Assembly: GCF_024707485.1 (NCBI RefSeq)
Contig: NZ_CP102602.1
Coordinates: forward strand, 682,001-746,000
Reading direction: 5' to 3'
Source: Thermococcus thermotolerans
GTDB taxonomy: Archaea; Methanobacteriota_B; Thermococci; Thermococcales; Thermococcaceae
DNA: 64,000 bases
Shown here: one piece after another, positions 25,544-33,552 of the stretch
Numbering within the stretch: position 1 is the stretch's first letter
Layout of the letters: each line of letters begins with the position of its first letter
Position numbers and translations under genes: made by a program
The notes under the pieces: generated by a model
The model's database searches: none
Seen by the model: the letters and a program-made list of their open reading frames with translations, nothing else
Told to the model about the DNA's origin: nothing

Positions 25544-26344
25544 ATGAAGGTTGAGGATCAGATAGTGTTTACGGCACATCACGGGAACTGGAAGGTGGCT
25601 GACAGGCTCCTGGATATGGATGACGAGAAAGTTGCTCACTTCATAGCGAGCATAGCCAATACTGTCAACGCCAAGATACCCGAGTACCTCACGGAGGTAA
25701 TGAACGTCGCGGGCATAATGAGCCTCGCGGGGGAGCTGGCCAAGAAAGACCTGGGCGATGCGGTTGTCGCACTCAAATCGCCCGGGACTGCCAGGAAGCT
25801 TGGCCAGCTCGTCTTCGAGGAGGACAAGAAGCTCAAAAAGCATCTCGTTGAGGTTGCCAAGGCCCTGCTCGTGAGGGAGGTGCTCTCCAAAAAAGTGCCG
25901 GTCGAGTATCCAGAGGAGCCCCTGAACGAAGTCAGAATAGTATTCCCGTACAACGAAGACCACATCAACTTTGTGGCCTTCCACGTGAGCGGAAAAACGA
26001 AGTGGAGAGCCGTTAGAAGGCTTATTATTGATGAGAAGACTCCCATGGCAGATGTTGCAAGGCTCCTCGCCAGCATAAACGAGAGCATCACGCTCAAACT
26101 GCCCTTCTACGCTGGAATTGACATCAAGGGAATAGAGGCATGGTTTGGTGAATTCAAGAAGGTCAAAAAGGCCGAAATACCTGCAGTCGTTGAGAAGTAC
26201 AAGCATTTCCCGGCCGAGAATTACGCTCCAACCGGCTTCCAGGAGCACGCAAGGGTCTATGCCCTGAGAACCGCCCTTGGAAAGATAGGTCTGCCCCTTG
26301 ACGTTCCTGCGAAGAGCCTTGAGAAGTACCTGGAGAAGAAGTGA
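25544..26344 (+). CDS. DUF2666 family protein with internal duplication
   Basis: A 266-aa soluble protein of the archaeal DUF2666 type. Two halves align: [20 protein letters not shown]...[19 protein letters not shown] (about 8-50) and [20 protein letters not shown]...[19 protein letters not shown] (about 140-185). Shared residues include the W, the RL/RR pair, ASI and the K.P.Y ending. No enzymatic motif is seen. ATG 25544 follows TGGTGAC. It is divergent from lonB, sharing a 117-nt gap that holds lonB's promoter. Confidence 0.8.
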   Translation: MKVEDQIVFTAHHGNWKVADRLLDMDDEKVAHFIASIANTVNAKIPEYLTEVMNVAGIMSLAGELAKKDLGDAVVALKSPGTARKLGQLVFEEDKKLKKHLVEVAKALLVREVLSKKVPVEYPEEPLNEVRIVFPYNEDHINFVAFHVSGKTKWRAVRRLIIDEKTPMADVARLLASINESITLKLPFYAGIDIKGIEAWFGEFKKVKKAEIPAVVEKYKHFPAENYAPTGFQEHARVYALRTALGKIGLPLDVPAKSLEKYLEKK

Positions 26345-26359
26345 AAGCCGGAACAGAAC

Positions 26360-26422
26360 GGAGATGATGAGGCCGAGGACACCCGAGGGGAGCCGATGAG
26401 GAATCTTCGCTTCGCTGATCAA
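26360..26422 (+). ncRNA. C/D box guide RNA (candidate)
   Basis: In the 102-nt gap before ridA: box C ATGATGA (26364-26370), 12-nt guide ggccgaggacac, D'-like CCGA (26383-26386), then C'-like CGATGA (26394-26399), a guide of about 12-15 nt ending cttcgcttcg, and box D CTGA (26415-26418). Boxes C and D are exact; D' and C' each differ by one base, as is common for internal boxes. Spacing fits an archaeal 2'-O-methylation guide. It begins just after the upstream stop codon. Confidence 0.65.
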
Positions 26423-26446
26423 CGGAACAAACTGGAGGTGGTGTAA

Positions 26447-26830
26447 ATGAAGAAGGAAATAGTTTTCACGGAAAAGGCCCCCAGGCCAATAGGCCCCTAC
26501 AGTCAGGGAGTAATCGCCGAGGGCAGGTTCCTGTTCGTTTCAGGGCAGATACCTATAAACCCAGAGACAGGAGAGCTGGTGACTGGTTCGATTGAGGAAC
26601 AGGCCGAGCAGGCAATTAAAAACCTCATAGAGGTCGTTAAAGCGGCAGGCGGAAGCGCCGAGAACATCGTGAAGGTTACCGTCTACATCACGGATATGAG
26701 CGCGTACGCCAGGTTCAACGAGGTCTACGAGAGGTATTTCTCAACCTCAAAGCCCGCCAGAGCTGTCGTAGAGGTCTCGAATCTGCCCAAGGGAGTTGCT
26801 GTCGAGATAGAGGCGATAGCGATTCTCTAG
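26447..26830 (+). CDS. ridA: RidA family enamine/imine deaminase
   Basis: A 127-aa RidA (YjgF/UK114) protein, which hydrolyses reactive enamines and imines released by PLP enzymes. Family signatures are [11 protein letters not shown] at 12-22, [15 protein letters not shown], and the C-terminal [25 protein letters not shown] containing the substrate-binding Arg. It should be a trimer with active sites between subunits. A strong GGAGGTGGTG site precedes ATG 26447. It may protect the several PLP enzymes of amino-acid fermentation, such as the aminotransferase at 1056. Confidence 0.95.
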   Translation: MKKEIVFTEKAPRPIGPYSQGVIAEGRFLFVSGQIPINPETGELVTGSIEEQAEQAIKNLIEVVKAAGGSAENIVKVTVYITDMSAYARFNEVYERYFSTSKPARAVVEVSNLPKGVAVEIEAIAIL

Positions 26831-26855
26831 TTTTTCAATATTTTTGGTGAGCGAG

Positions 26856-27227
26856 ATGGAAAAGGTGAAAATCCGGCGCGAACTGTTGGAGTATCTCTTG
26901 GAACTCGCCCGCGATTTTTATCCCAATGAGTTCGCGGGTTTTTTGAGGGAGAAGGGAGGGGTATTTGAGGAGGTGCTCATAGCCCCAAACCCACACTTCG
27001 GGAGGAGTTCAGCCTTCTTTGACACCTGGATGCTCCCCTACGATGAGAGCATCAAGGGGACGGTTCACTCCCATCCGGGGCCGAATCCACGGCCGTCCCG
27101 GGCGGATTTGAACTTCTTCTCAAAGTTCGGCGGGGTGCATATCATAATCGCCTATCCCTTCGTGGAGGACAGTGTGAGGGCGTACCGCAGCGATGGGAGC
27201 ATGCTTCAGATAGAAGTCGTGGAGTAA
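26856..27227 (+). CDS. JAMM/MPN+ metalloprotease domain protein
   Basis: A 123-aa single JAMM domain. The zinc-site residues are present: Glu in PNEFAGFL (about 24), HSHPGPNPRPSRADL (about 74-88) giving two His and an Asp with the catalytic Ser. Archaeal JAMM proteins include SAMP-removing desampylases. This one is shorter than HvJAMM1 homologues but complete in the active site, so desampylase or another isopeptidase activity is plausible. ATG 26856 follows GGTGAG. Confidence 0.85.
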   Translation: MEKVKIRRELLEYLLELARDFYPNEFAGFLREKGGVFEEVLIAPNPHFGRSSAFFDTWMLPYDESIKGTVHSHPGPNPRPSRADLNFFSKFGGVHIIIAYPFVEDSVRAYRSDGSMLQIEVVE

Positions 27228-27238
27228 CATCATGTGAA

Positions 27239-27275
27239 AATTCTTAAAAAGAAACCCCTATAATCCCGTTATAGG
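27239..27275 (+). promoter_or_regulatory. Promoter and operator of the ArsR-family gene
   Basis: A TATA-like attcttaaaaag (27239-27250) is followed by a perfect inverted repeat CCTATAA-tcccg-TTATAGG (27257-27275) covering the expected transcription start near 27270 and ending nine bases before ATG 27285. This is the placement of an autorepressor operator. Confidence 0.7.
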
Positions 27276-27284
27276 TGTTGTGCC

Positions 27285-27662
27285 ATGAAGATTAGAGACC
27301 TCTTGGATGAGCTTAACGCAAAGCAGAAAGAAACGGTTATCCACTGTGCAGAGACCTGCGGTATTCCTGACCTCGACAGGGAAGTGGAAATCAAGATAGA
27401 GGGCGACATGATAAAGTTTCTGAAGGCCCTTTCGAACCCGCTGAGACTCAAGATACTCAAGCTTCTCAGGGACAACTGGCTCTGCGTGTGCCTGATATCC
27501 AAGATACTCGACCAAGATCAGACCCTGATAAGCCACCACCTGCGCACCCTCAAGTCACTCGGACTGATAATCGAAAGAAAGGAGGGCAAGATGCACTTCT
27601 ACAGAACCAACACCGAAGTCCTCCAGAGGTACCTTTCCATGATAAACACCGAGCTGGTGTAA
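27285..27662 (+). CDS. ArsR-type winged-helix regulator
   Basis: A 125-aa transcription regulator. After an N-terminal segment with two cysteines (VIHCAETCGIPDLD), the ArsR winged helix follows at about 40-110: FLKALSNPLRLKILKLLRDN, WLCVCLISKILDQDQTLISHHLRTLKSLGLI and the wing ERKEGKMHFYR. The pairs of Cys (about 21, 25 and CVC at about 67-69) could bind a metal or sense redox. A perfect 7-bp inverted repeat overlaps its start of transcription, suggesting autoregulation. It is 4 nt upstream of a MazG-like gene. Confidence 0.88.
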   Translation: MKIRDLLDELNAKQKETVIHCAETCGIPDLDREVEIKIEGDMIKFLKALSNPLRLKILKLLRDNWLCVCLISKILDQDQTLISHHLRTLKSLGLIIERKEGKMHFYRTNTEVLQRYLSMINTELV

Positions 27663-27666
27663 CGTT

Positions 27667-27966
27667 ATGAACGAGCTGCAGAGACGGGTCGATGAGCTTG
27701 TCACCGAGTTCGGCGGCTACTGGGAACCCTTTCAAATGCTCGCAGCCTTCGTAGAGGAGGTCGGGGAGCTTGCGGACGAGCTCCTGAAGGTGGAAGGAGT
27801 CAAAGGGGCTGGAGATCTAGGTAAACTGGAGGAGGAGCTCGGTGACGTTATGTTCGCACTTGCCTGCATAGCCAACTACTATAAAATAGACCTCCTGGAT
27901 GCGCTTGGAAAGAGCGTTGAGAAATACCGTGAACGTGACAGAAGGAGATGGCCCGGCAATAGATGA
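27667..27966 (+). CDS. MazG-like nucleotide pyrophosphohydrolase
   Basis: A 99-aa single-domain MazG-like protein. The metal-binding pattern EEVGELADELL (about 34-44) followed by KLEEELGDVMFALACIANYY (about 58-77) is the all-alpha NTP pyrophosphatase signature. These enzymes hydrolyse NTPs or non-canonical nucleotides to monophosphates. It lies 4 nt after the ArsR gene and is probably in the same transcript. Confidence 0.9.
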   Translation: MNELQRRVDELVTEFGGYWEPFQMLAAFVEEVGELADELLKVEGVKGAGDLGKLEEELGDVMFALACIANYYKIDLLDALGKSVEKYRERDRRRWPGNR

Positions 27967-27968
27967 AT

Positions 27969-28064
27969 ATCCAGATCAAGTATGATGCCAGTTGTAACAC
28001 AAAGAACTACCATACTGCTGGATTAAACGGGAATGCCCGGTAAAGCGAATGACTAATTGATTAG
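27969..28064 (+). repeat. Hairpins and palindrome between mazG-like and lrp-like genes
   Basis: The 173-nt gap contains ATCCAG..AGTATG (27969-27984) pairing with CATACT.CTGGAT (28011-28023), then a small hairpin CGGG-aatg-CCCG (about 28028-28039), then the palindrome CTAAT-tg-ATTAG (28053-28064). The first two could be a structured 3' end. The palindrome lies about 25 bp upstream of the next gene's TATA box (about 28087-28098) and could be a regulator site. Confidence 0.4.
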
Positions 28065-28139
28065 AAATCCTCCAACTTATCGAAACATTTTTATAATCAG
28101 AGAGCTCAACTTTCACCATGATTCGGGGGAGGTGGAGAC

Positions 28140-28589
28140 ATGGCCGATAAAATAAACGGGATTGACATAAGGATTTTGAAGCTCCTCGCCAAGAACGCCC
28201 GCCTTACCTACAAAGAGCTTGCTGAAATTCTCGGCACTACGAGGCAGAGGATATCCAGGAGGATGGACCGTCTGGAGAGGAACGGCATCATAAAGAAGTA
28301 CACCGTGATACCCAACTATGATGCCCTCGGCTACGTCCATGTGATACTTGGGATCACTATCAAGCCTTCGGTCAGTATTGACGAGATCATCCCTGCCCTC
28401 GTTGAGGACGAAAACATCAAGATAGTCGAGCGCGCCCTCGGTTCACACAACCTTGTGATACACATCGTTGGCCCCAAGGACATGAAGGAGCTTGAGAAGA
28501 TTATAAACGAGGTCTCCCGGAAGATACCCGGCATAGACAAGCTCGATATAACCTTTGTTACGGAGACTGTTAAGTTTGAGGTTCTTTGA
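28140..28589 (+). CDS. Lrp/AsnC-family regulator
   Basis: A 149-aa Lrp/AsnC regulator: an N-terminal helix-turn-helix (IDIRILKLLAKNARLTYKELAEILGTTRQRISRRMDRLE, about 8-46) and a C-terminal RAM effector-binding domain (VHVILGITIKPSV and later strands, about 62-149). Such proteins form octamers responding to amino acids. GGGGGAGGTGG precedes the ATG. A BRE/TATA (cgaaac, atttttataatc) lies at about 28081-28098 and an upstream palindrome may be its own binding site. Confidence 0.92.
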   Translation: MADKINGIDIRILKLLAKNARLTYKELAEILGTTRQRISRRMDRLERNGIIKKYTVIPNYDALGYVHVILGITIKPSVSIDEIIPALVEDENIKIVERALGSHNLVIHIVGPKDMKELEKIINEVSRKIPGIDKLDITFVTETVKFEVL

Positions 28590-28665
28590 TCTCTTTTACT
28601 TCATTCGCTAATAGACGAAAGAAAGAGTAATAAAGGCTTTTTCAAATCCTCCTCCGGTGGCAGGA

Positions 28666-29379
28666 ATGCTTGAGAGGGTGGCAGTGGATCTTGCAGTGGT
28701 CGCAGGACTCGGCATCGGTTCGTACAGGTTCAAGGCTCTCGACGCTAAAGGCGCAATCACTGCGGCACTTCTGGGGCTGTCAGTCATAGAGCTGGGCGGA
28801 GTGTACCCCTTTGCCGCACTGCTGACCTTTGTGGTTCTGGGTGTTTTGGCCACCAAGTACAAGTTCAGGGAGAAGGCCAAGCTGGGTGCCGCTCAGAGCA
28901 GGGGTGGAATAAGGAGCTGGGGTAACGTTCTCGGCAACGGTCTGGCGGCCCTTATCTTCCTCGCATTCGAATATTTCTCCCAGATGGACGTCTTCTGGGC
29001 GGCCAGTTTTGCGGCCATAGCAACGGCCAACGGGGATACCCTTGCCAGTGAGCTTGGCAAAATCTTTGGAAAAAGTCCCAAGCTTATCACAACCCTTAAA
29101 CCCGTCAAGCCGGGAGTAAACGGAGCGGTTTCATTGGCGGGGGAAGTCTTTGCCGTTGTGGGTGCATTTGTAATAGCCCCCTTTGCCCTCCCACTAACGT
29201 CGGAAAAGGCAGCAATGCTCTTCGCCATTACCCTAGGTGGCTTCATCGGCGTTAACCTGGACAGCCTTATAGGGGCAACCCTTGAGAACGAGGGGATAAC
29301 CAACAACAACTCAACTAACTTCCTCGCGAGCCTCTTCGGCGGCTTTATCGGCGCCGTCCTCTTCCACCTCATTGCGTGA
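28666..29379 (+). CDS. DUF92 integral membrane protein
   Basis: A 237-aa protein with six or seven membrane helices matching the DUF92 (PF01940/TIGR00297) family: FKALDAKGAITAALLGL near the start, the conserved AAQSRGGIRSWGNVLGNG, ATANGDTLASELGK, TLKPVKPGVNGAVSLAGE and GVNLDSLIGATLENEGITNN. A plant member, VTE6, is a phytyl-phosphate kinase; the archaeal substrate is unknown, possibly an isoprenoid phosphate. ATG 28666 follows CCGGTGG. A C/D guide RNA candidate lies just downstream. Confidence 0.88.
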   Translation: MLERVAVDLAVVAGLGIGSYRFKALDAKGAITAALLGLSVIELGGVYPFAALLTFVVLGVLATKYKFREKAKLGAAQSRGGIRSWGNVLGNGLAALIFLAFEYFSQMDVFWAASFAAIATANGDTLASELGKIFGKSPKLITTLKPVKPGVNGAVSLAGEVFAVVGAFVIAPFALPLTSEKAAMLFAITLGGFIGVNLDSLIGATLENEGITNNNSTNFLASLFGGFIGAVLFHLIA

Positions 29380-29406
29380 AGTTTTAAAACCCTAGAAGGA
29401 ACTCTT

Positions 29407-29470
29407 TCCGGCGGATGATGACTACGGCGGATTCCTGAACGGTGAGGAAGACCTTAGGGTCTGACGCCGT
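29407..29470 (+). ncRNA. C/D box guide RNA (candidate)
   Basis: In the gap after the DUF92 gene: box C ATGATGA (29415-29421), a 13-nt guide ctacggcggattc, box D' CTGA (29435-29438), C'-like GTGAGGA (29442-29448), a 12-nt guide agaccttagggt and box D CTGA (29461-29464). Flanking ggcgg and cgcc can form the terminal stem. This is standard archaeal C/D guide architecture with two guides. Targets were not searched. Confidence 0.82.
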
Positions 29471-29514
29471 TTGTATAAAAACACAAGTGCAGAATTGAAG
29501 AATTAAAGAAAAAC

Positions 29515-30570
29515 TCAGGTTTTTTCCTCCCGCTTCCGGGCGTACTCCTCGTAAACCTCCCAGAGTGAAACGAGCGCGGCCGGAATGCCGTGCTCTGTGG
29601 CAAACGTCATGTACGGTGCAAGGTCAACCACATAGTCTGCGAAGCGGAAGAGACCCCTTGGGATACCCTCACGGGAGCCGACAAAAATTATGACCTCCTT
29701 CGCATAGAACATATCCTTTGCGAGCCTGTCCTTCACCTCCGCGAGCGTTGGCCCCTTGGGGTCGGTTATTATCAGCAGTCTCTTGCCCCGCCTCTTATCA
29801 CGGACGACCTGATAGAGATCCCAGACGCTCACCGGGACCTTCTCAACCTTCCAGGGATAGGCCTCGCGCTGTATCTGGTGCCTGCTCTCCTGGCCGATTT
29901 TAACGCCTTTTATGAACTCGGCCAGCTCAAAGGCGTCCATCTTCTCCTTGGGCGCTATTATGAGCTCTTTCACCTCGAAAGCCTGGGCAGCCCGGCCTAT
30001 CTTTTCACCGAAGGAGCGACAGGCCTTGTAGTCTCCCCAGTAGGGCATCTGGACGAGCGTAACCTTTCGGAAAAGTTTTCTTGCGTCTATCTTTTCGGGT
30101 GTGAACTTTCTGAACTCCTCCCCCGGAACAACGGAAATGTAAGCTTTGTCGCCTATTATCTCAACCTGAACGACTCTGTCCGGCCAGCTGAGGTTTACGT
30201 CGGCATTCGTGAGCTCCCTTATTTTTGCGCCGAGCTCACGGTTGACGTCCATACTGGTGAACCCGTGCTTTCCGCGCCTCTTCGTCTTCACGGCGAAGGT
30301 CTCGTTTTCGCTGATTAGGGGTGCAATTTTTTCGGCAGTAGCGACGATCGCCTCAAGCTCGGCGGGAACTTCAGCGATGACAGGGATGAGGCGCTCGACC
30401 TCGGGAATCTCAAGTATCTTTTTCTCGACGTTTTCATCCCCGGTTTCGACTATCACAAGCCCGGAGTAGCCCATCGGCGATGCCCAGACGTTCGCATCGG
30501 GTATGGCCTCCCTGATGTAGTTGGCGGCGACACTCTCCATTCCCCGCTGGGTTTTGACTATGAACTTCAT
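29515..30570 (-). CDS. THUMP-domain SPOUT-family RNA methyltransferase
   Basis: A 351-aa protein. The N-terminal about 150 residues form a THUMP-like RNA-binding module (FIVKTQRGMESVAANYIREA; FAVKTKRRGKHGFTSMDVNRELGAKI). The C-terminal half has the SPOUT-like LLIITDPKGPTLAEVK, VIIFVGSREGIPRGLFRFADYVVDL and GIPAALVSL segments that build the trefoil-knot SAM site. It probably methylates tRNA or rRNA. The specific target is unknown. A reverse-strand TATA (gcttttaaac, about 30611-30602) and GGAGGTG site precede the ATG, so it is transcribed separately from rps3ae. Confidence 0.85.
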   Translation of the reverse strand: MKFIVKTQRGMESVAANYIREAIPDANVWASPMGYSGLVIVETGDENVEKKILEIPEVERLIPVIAEVPAELEAIVATAEKIAPLISENETFAVKTKRRGKHGFTSMDVNRELGAKIRELTNADVNLSWPDRVVQVEIIGDKAYISVVPGEEFRKFTPEKIDARKLFRKVTLVQMPYWGDYKACRSFGEKIGRAAQAFEVKELIIAPKEKMDAFELAEFIKGVKIGQESRHQIQREAYPWKVEKVPVSVWDLYQVVRDKRRGKRLLIITDPKGPTLAEVKDRLAKDMFYAKEVIIFVGSREGIPRGLFRFADYVVDLAPYMTFATEHGIPAALVSLWEVYEEYARKREEKT

Positions 30571-30671
30571 GACCGCACCTCCGGTGAGGAATCGGCGGGA
30601 GGTTTAAAAGCCTGCCGAGAAGGCCAAATTCAAATTAGTGACCACGCAGAGAATAGAGAATTGAGAGGCCT

Positions 30672-31274
30672 TCAGGCCTCCGGCTCGGCGAGAACCTTGA
30701 TCTTCCTGATCTCGGCCCTCTTGATCGGGTATATCTTTCTGGCTTCCTTGGCTATCTCCGCGGCCATCTTGCCGCTGACGGCCTCAAGGATGAAGTCCTT
30801 GTAGTTGAGCTCCCCGGCCTTCTTGTAGATGATGTCCCTGATTATCTCCCTGATGGCCCTCTCCTGGCTGGTCTGTATCCTGCGGTAGGCGATGACCATG
30901 CCCATGACGCGGAGCTTGTAGCCGTCCTTGGTGGTGATGTTGAATATGCCATCAACGCGGGTGGTCCTCCTCCTGACGAGGCTCCTTATGTAGCTCCTAG
31001 CGAGGGTGTGGCCCTTGAACTTGGTGTAGGCGTTCTGGCCCTTGACGTCGTAGATCTGGAAGTAGAGCTTGACCTGGCCCTTGGTGAAGTCGCCGGTGAG
31101 GTCCTTGAGGGTGGTCTCGATGACCCTTCCGATGACCTTCTCGGGGTCATCAGCTGGAGTAAGGCCTATCTCCTTGCTTCCGAAGAAGTCCGGAGCGTAA
31201 ACTATATACCACTCTTTCATCTTCCACTTATCCTTGGTAGCAGCAGCCCTCTTCCTTGGGTTACCCTTTGCCAT
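30672..31274 (-). CDS. rps3ae: 30S ribosomal protein S3Ae (eS1)
   Basis: A 200-aa archaeal/eukaryotic-type small-subunit protein eS1. It begins [20 protein letters not shown], followed by [15 protein letters not shown] and the conserved [23 protein letters not shown]. It lies at the ribosome platform near the mRNA exit. It is last in a leftward run S15, GAN nuclease, Pcc1-like, S3Ae, 15 nt after the Pcc1-like gene, with a GGAGGTG site. Confidence 0.96.
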   Translation of the reverse strand: MAKGNPRKRAAATKDKWKMKEWYIVYAPDFFGSKEIGLTPADDPEKVIGRVIETTLKDLTGDFTKGQVKLYFQIYDVKGQNAYTKFKGHTLARSYIRSLVRRRTTRVDGIFNITTKDGYKLRVMGMVIAYRRIQTSQERAIREIIRDIIYKKAGELNYKDFILEAVSGKMAAEIAKEARKIYPIKRAEIRKIKVLAEPEA

Positions 31275-31289
31275 CTCAACACCTCCAGT

Positions 31290-31550
31290 TCACACCTTTT
31301 CGGTAACATCTTCGGCGATTTTGATTGAAAACACCAAATCGTCCAGCGCTTTGATGAGTGTCTCAATCTCACCCGAGTATTTAACCTTTGTTATGACGTC
31401 CCCATTTTCCCATCGGGTTAGCACATTTAAACTTTTCTTTAGGCTCTCAGGAAGGCCCACGTTGTCCACTTCCAGTGCCTCGGCTATGGCCTCCGCCCTT
31501 TTAGCATCGCTGTAGTGCCAGACTATCTCCGCCCTGGCCTCAATCTTCAC
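31290..31550 (-). CDS. KEOPS complex Pcc1-like subunit
   Basis: An 86-aa protein with the small alpha/beta Pcc1 fold: an N-terminal strand ([11 protein letters not shown]), helix [17 protein letters not shown] and a C-terminal long helix [23 protein letters not shown] makes the t6A modification of tRNAs; Pcc1 dimerises and binds Kae1. Thermococcales carry a canonical Pcc1 and this paralogue near rps3ae. GTG 31550 is preferred over TTG 31577 because GGTGGGG lies upstream and the protein then begins with the expected strand. It overlaps the nuclease gene by 11 nt. Confidence 0.75.
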   Translation of the reverse strand: MKIEARAEIVWHYSDAKRAEAIAEALEVDNVGLPESLKKSLNVLTRWENGDVITKVKYSGEIETLIKALDDLVFSIKIAEDVTEKV

Positions 31551-32967
31551 TGCTCTTTCCCCCCACCTGCCTTTCAAGCGCCTCGTTGAACAGCCGTATG
31601 AACTCGTCTATCCTGTCCTTAGGAAAGCGGATTCCAGCTGCGATAGCGTGCCCTCCACCCTCACCGCCGAGCTTCTCTGCAACTTCTTTGAGCGCCTCTC
31701 CCAGGTGGTATCCCTTGGCCAAGGCCTTCTCTGTAGTTCTGGCGGAGCCCTTTACGAGGTCTGGATCCTCGTCGCTATCGGCCAGCACAACGACGGGCTT
31801 CTCCGGGTCGACGAGGCCGGCGTTTATCGCTATGTTTGCGGCGATTCCAACGAGGGTATCTCTGATGTTTCTGCCAGCGTAGAAGACGTACGCATGCTCC
31901 CCCTCGTCGGCCATGCTCCAGTTCTGGATGAGGAACTTTCTTGCCTCGATTTGCTCCCGCTTGTAGTCCTCCAGCATCTTTCTTGCCTTTCGGTAAGCAT
32001 CCTCGTCGCCGAGGCATATGGCAACGCCCAGGGTTCCGGCGTTTAAGCGACCGGTGGCGTTGAGGAGCGTCGCAAACTCCCTGGCCTCGTGTCGTGGATC
32101 GCCCTCGGGGTAGAGGGGGCTTATAACGACATCCCCGATGAGCCTGTCTATTGCCTCTTTGGGGGCACCGTGCTTGATGAGGTGTATCACCAGCGCGTCG
32201 TGGAGCTTTCTCTTTTCCTCTTCCCTCAACTGCCAGTACTTCATGTCCGGGTCGAAGCCCTTGGCGCGGAGCCACTCTATGGCCTTCCTCTCATCTCCGG
32301 TTATCTCGGGGATCTCAGGATGGGTGGCGTAAGCCAGCATCTGATAGAGCGGCCGGCTCTCCCTCCCAAAGAGGCGGAGCTCTTTTCTGATTTCCAGGAT
32401 ATCCAGCTCTCTGCCGTCCTCAATGATATCGCGGTTAAGACCGTGGAAGGTTCCGTCTATTTCCTGCATATCTCCGACGGCACCAACGAGGGCGATATAG
32501 GCCATGTCCATGTTCCTCTCGTTCATCTCCCTGGCAACGAAGTAGGAAACGCCAGAACCGCTGAGGTCTCGAACACTGTTGGCACCAAAGGGAACGGGGT
32601 TTACCAGCACGTGAGAGTCCGTGGAAAACTCATTCTTCTCAGGGGGGTGGTGATCGGCAACAACAACCGTGGCGAAGTCGAGATGCCGCTCTACCAGTTC
32701 CATGGAACCGCTTCCGAGGTCGGTAAAGACATATATTCTGTGCTTCTCTGCAGCAAGCTCCTTTATGAGCTCCTCGCTGAGCTGTTTGACTATGCTGAGC
32801 TGGAAGCCTCCACCTTCCCGGGCAACGGCCTTGGCAAGAACCGCCCCTGCGGTGATCCCATCAGCATCGCGGTGGGAGACTATCCTGATAGTGTGTCCTA
32901 GCTCGATGTGCATCCTGATTAGCTCTGCTCCCTCTCGGGCCTTCTCCAAGAAAGCACCCCTGTCCAT
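31540..32967 (-). CDS. GINS-associated nuclease GAN (archaeal RecJ-like, DHH family)
   Basis: A 475-aa DHH/DHHA1 exonuclease. Motifs in order: [13 protein letters not shown] (about 31-43), FTDLGSG (about 80), [11 protein letters not shown] (about 100-110), [13 protein letters not shown] (about 155) and the DHHA1 [12 protein letters not shown] near the C-terminus. In Thermococcus kodakarensis the orthologue is a 5'-3' single-strand exonuclease that binds GINS in the Cdc45-GAN-Mcm-GINS replisome assembly. It lies between rps15 and the Pcc1-like gene, the same neighbourhood as in relatives. GGTGGTA-type site precedes the ATG. Confidence 0.9.
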   Translation of the reverse strand: MDRGAFLEKAREGAELIRMHIELGHTIRIVSHRDADGITAGAVLAKAVAREGGGFQLSIVKQLSEELIKELAAEKHRIYVFTDLGSGSMELVERHLDFATVVVADHHPPEKNEFSTDSHVLVNPVPFGANSVRDLSGSGVSYFVAREMNERNMDMAYIALVGAVGDMQEIDGTFHGLNRDIIEDGRELDILEIRKELRLFGRESRPLYQMLAYATHPEIPEITGDERKAIEWLRAKGFDPDMKYWQLREEEKRKLHDALVIHLIKHGAPKEAIDRLIGDVVISPLYPEGDPRHEAREFATLLNATGRLNAGTLGVAICLGDEDAYRKARKMLEDYKREQIEARKFLIQNWSMADEGEHAYVFYAGRNIRDTLVGIAANIAINAGLVDPEKPVVVLADSDEDPDLVKGSARTTEKALAKGYHLGEALKEVAEKLGGEGGGHAIAAGIRFPKDRIDEFIRLFNEALERQVGGKSSED

Positions 32968-32995
32968 TTTACCACCTTATAAGAAGGAAAGGGAA

Positions 32996-33451
32996 TCAGC
33001 GGACCAGGAGCTTGGCCTGCTCCGGATCGTAGCGCCACTTGGCGGGCAGCTTGCCGGTTCTCCTGTAGTACTTGACAAGCCTCCTGATCTTGCTCTCGGT
33101 GAGCTGGAGGCCTCTCCTGGAGTGCTTGTCCTTCGGGTGCATCTCAAGGTGCTTCCTGAGCTTGACGGCCTTCCTGATGAGGGCCATGAGGTCCTCCGGG
33201 ATCTCAGGGGCAAGACCGTTCTCCTCAAGGATCTTGGTTATCTTCTTGCCGGTGATGAGCTTGACGCTCGGAATGCCGTACTGGTCCCTGAGGATCGTTC
33301 CTATCATGGCAGCGCTGTAGCCTTCCTTCCTGAGCTTGATAACGAGCCCCTCGACCTCCTCCGCCGTGTACTCGACCCAGGTCGGCGGAGCGGTCCTCGG
33401 TGGCCTCTTAGAACCAGACTTACCCCTCTTTCTCGCGTGTATCCTTGCCAT
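32996..33451 (-). CDS. rps15: 30S ribosomal protein S15 (uS15)
   Basis: A 151-aa archaeal uS15 with the eukaryotic-type N-terminal extension ([17 protein letters not shown]) and core motifs [18 protein letters not shown] and [25 protein letters not shown]. It binds 16S rRNA at the central domain junction. ATG 33451 follows GGGAGGTG. Its leader is about 50 nt and GC-rich, so autoregulation through leader structure is possible. It is the first gene of the leftward ribosomal/replication run. Confidence 0.96.
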   Translation of the reverse strand: MARIHARKRGKSGSKRPPRTAPPTWVEYTAEEVEGLVIKLRKEGYSAAMIGTILRDQYGIPSVKLITGKKITKILEENGLAPEIPEDLMALIRKAVKLRKHLEMHPKDKHSRRGLQLTESKIRRLVKYYRRTGKLPAKWRYDPEQAKLLVR

Positions 33452-33517
33452 ATCATACACCTCCCGGTGACGGCCAGCTCCCGCCAGCCGCCCCTCCGCA
33501 TCGGCGTAGAAGGAGGA

Positions 33518-33552
33518 GTTTAAAAAGTTTGCCGTCAGTGACAGCTGACGGC
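33518..33552 (-). terminator. Hairpin terminator overlapping the S15 promoter
   Basis: GCCGTCAG (33531-33538) and CTGACGGC (33545-33552) form a perfect 8-bp stem with a six-base loop at the stop codon of the lamin-tail gene. Leftward of it the reverse strand reads aaactttttaaac, a T-run that would end transcription. The same bases (ctttttaaac) look like the TATA box of rps15, so one element may both terminate and start transcription. Confidence 0.6.

Noticed and set aside
25427-26422. N-terminal extension of the lonB frame by over 300 codons
   Set aside because: The extension is antisense to the DUF2666 gene and crosses lonB's own promoter; the start at 25426 gives the normal LonB length.
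27977-28020. Possible C/D guide RNA (TATGATG like box C)
   Set aside because: No CTGA D box follows at the needed spacing; the segment is better explained as an imperfect hairpin.
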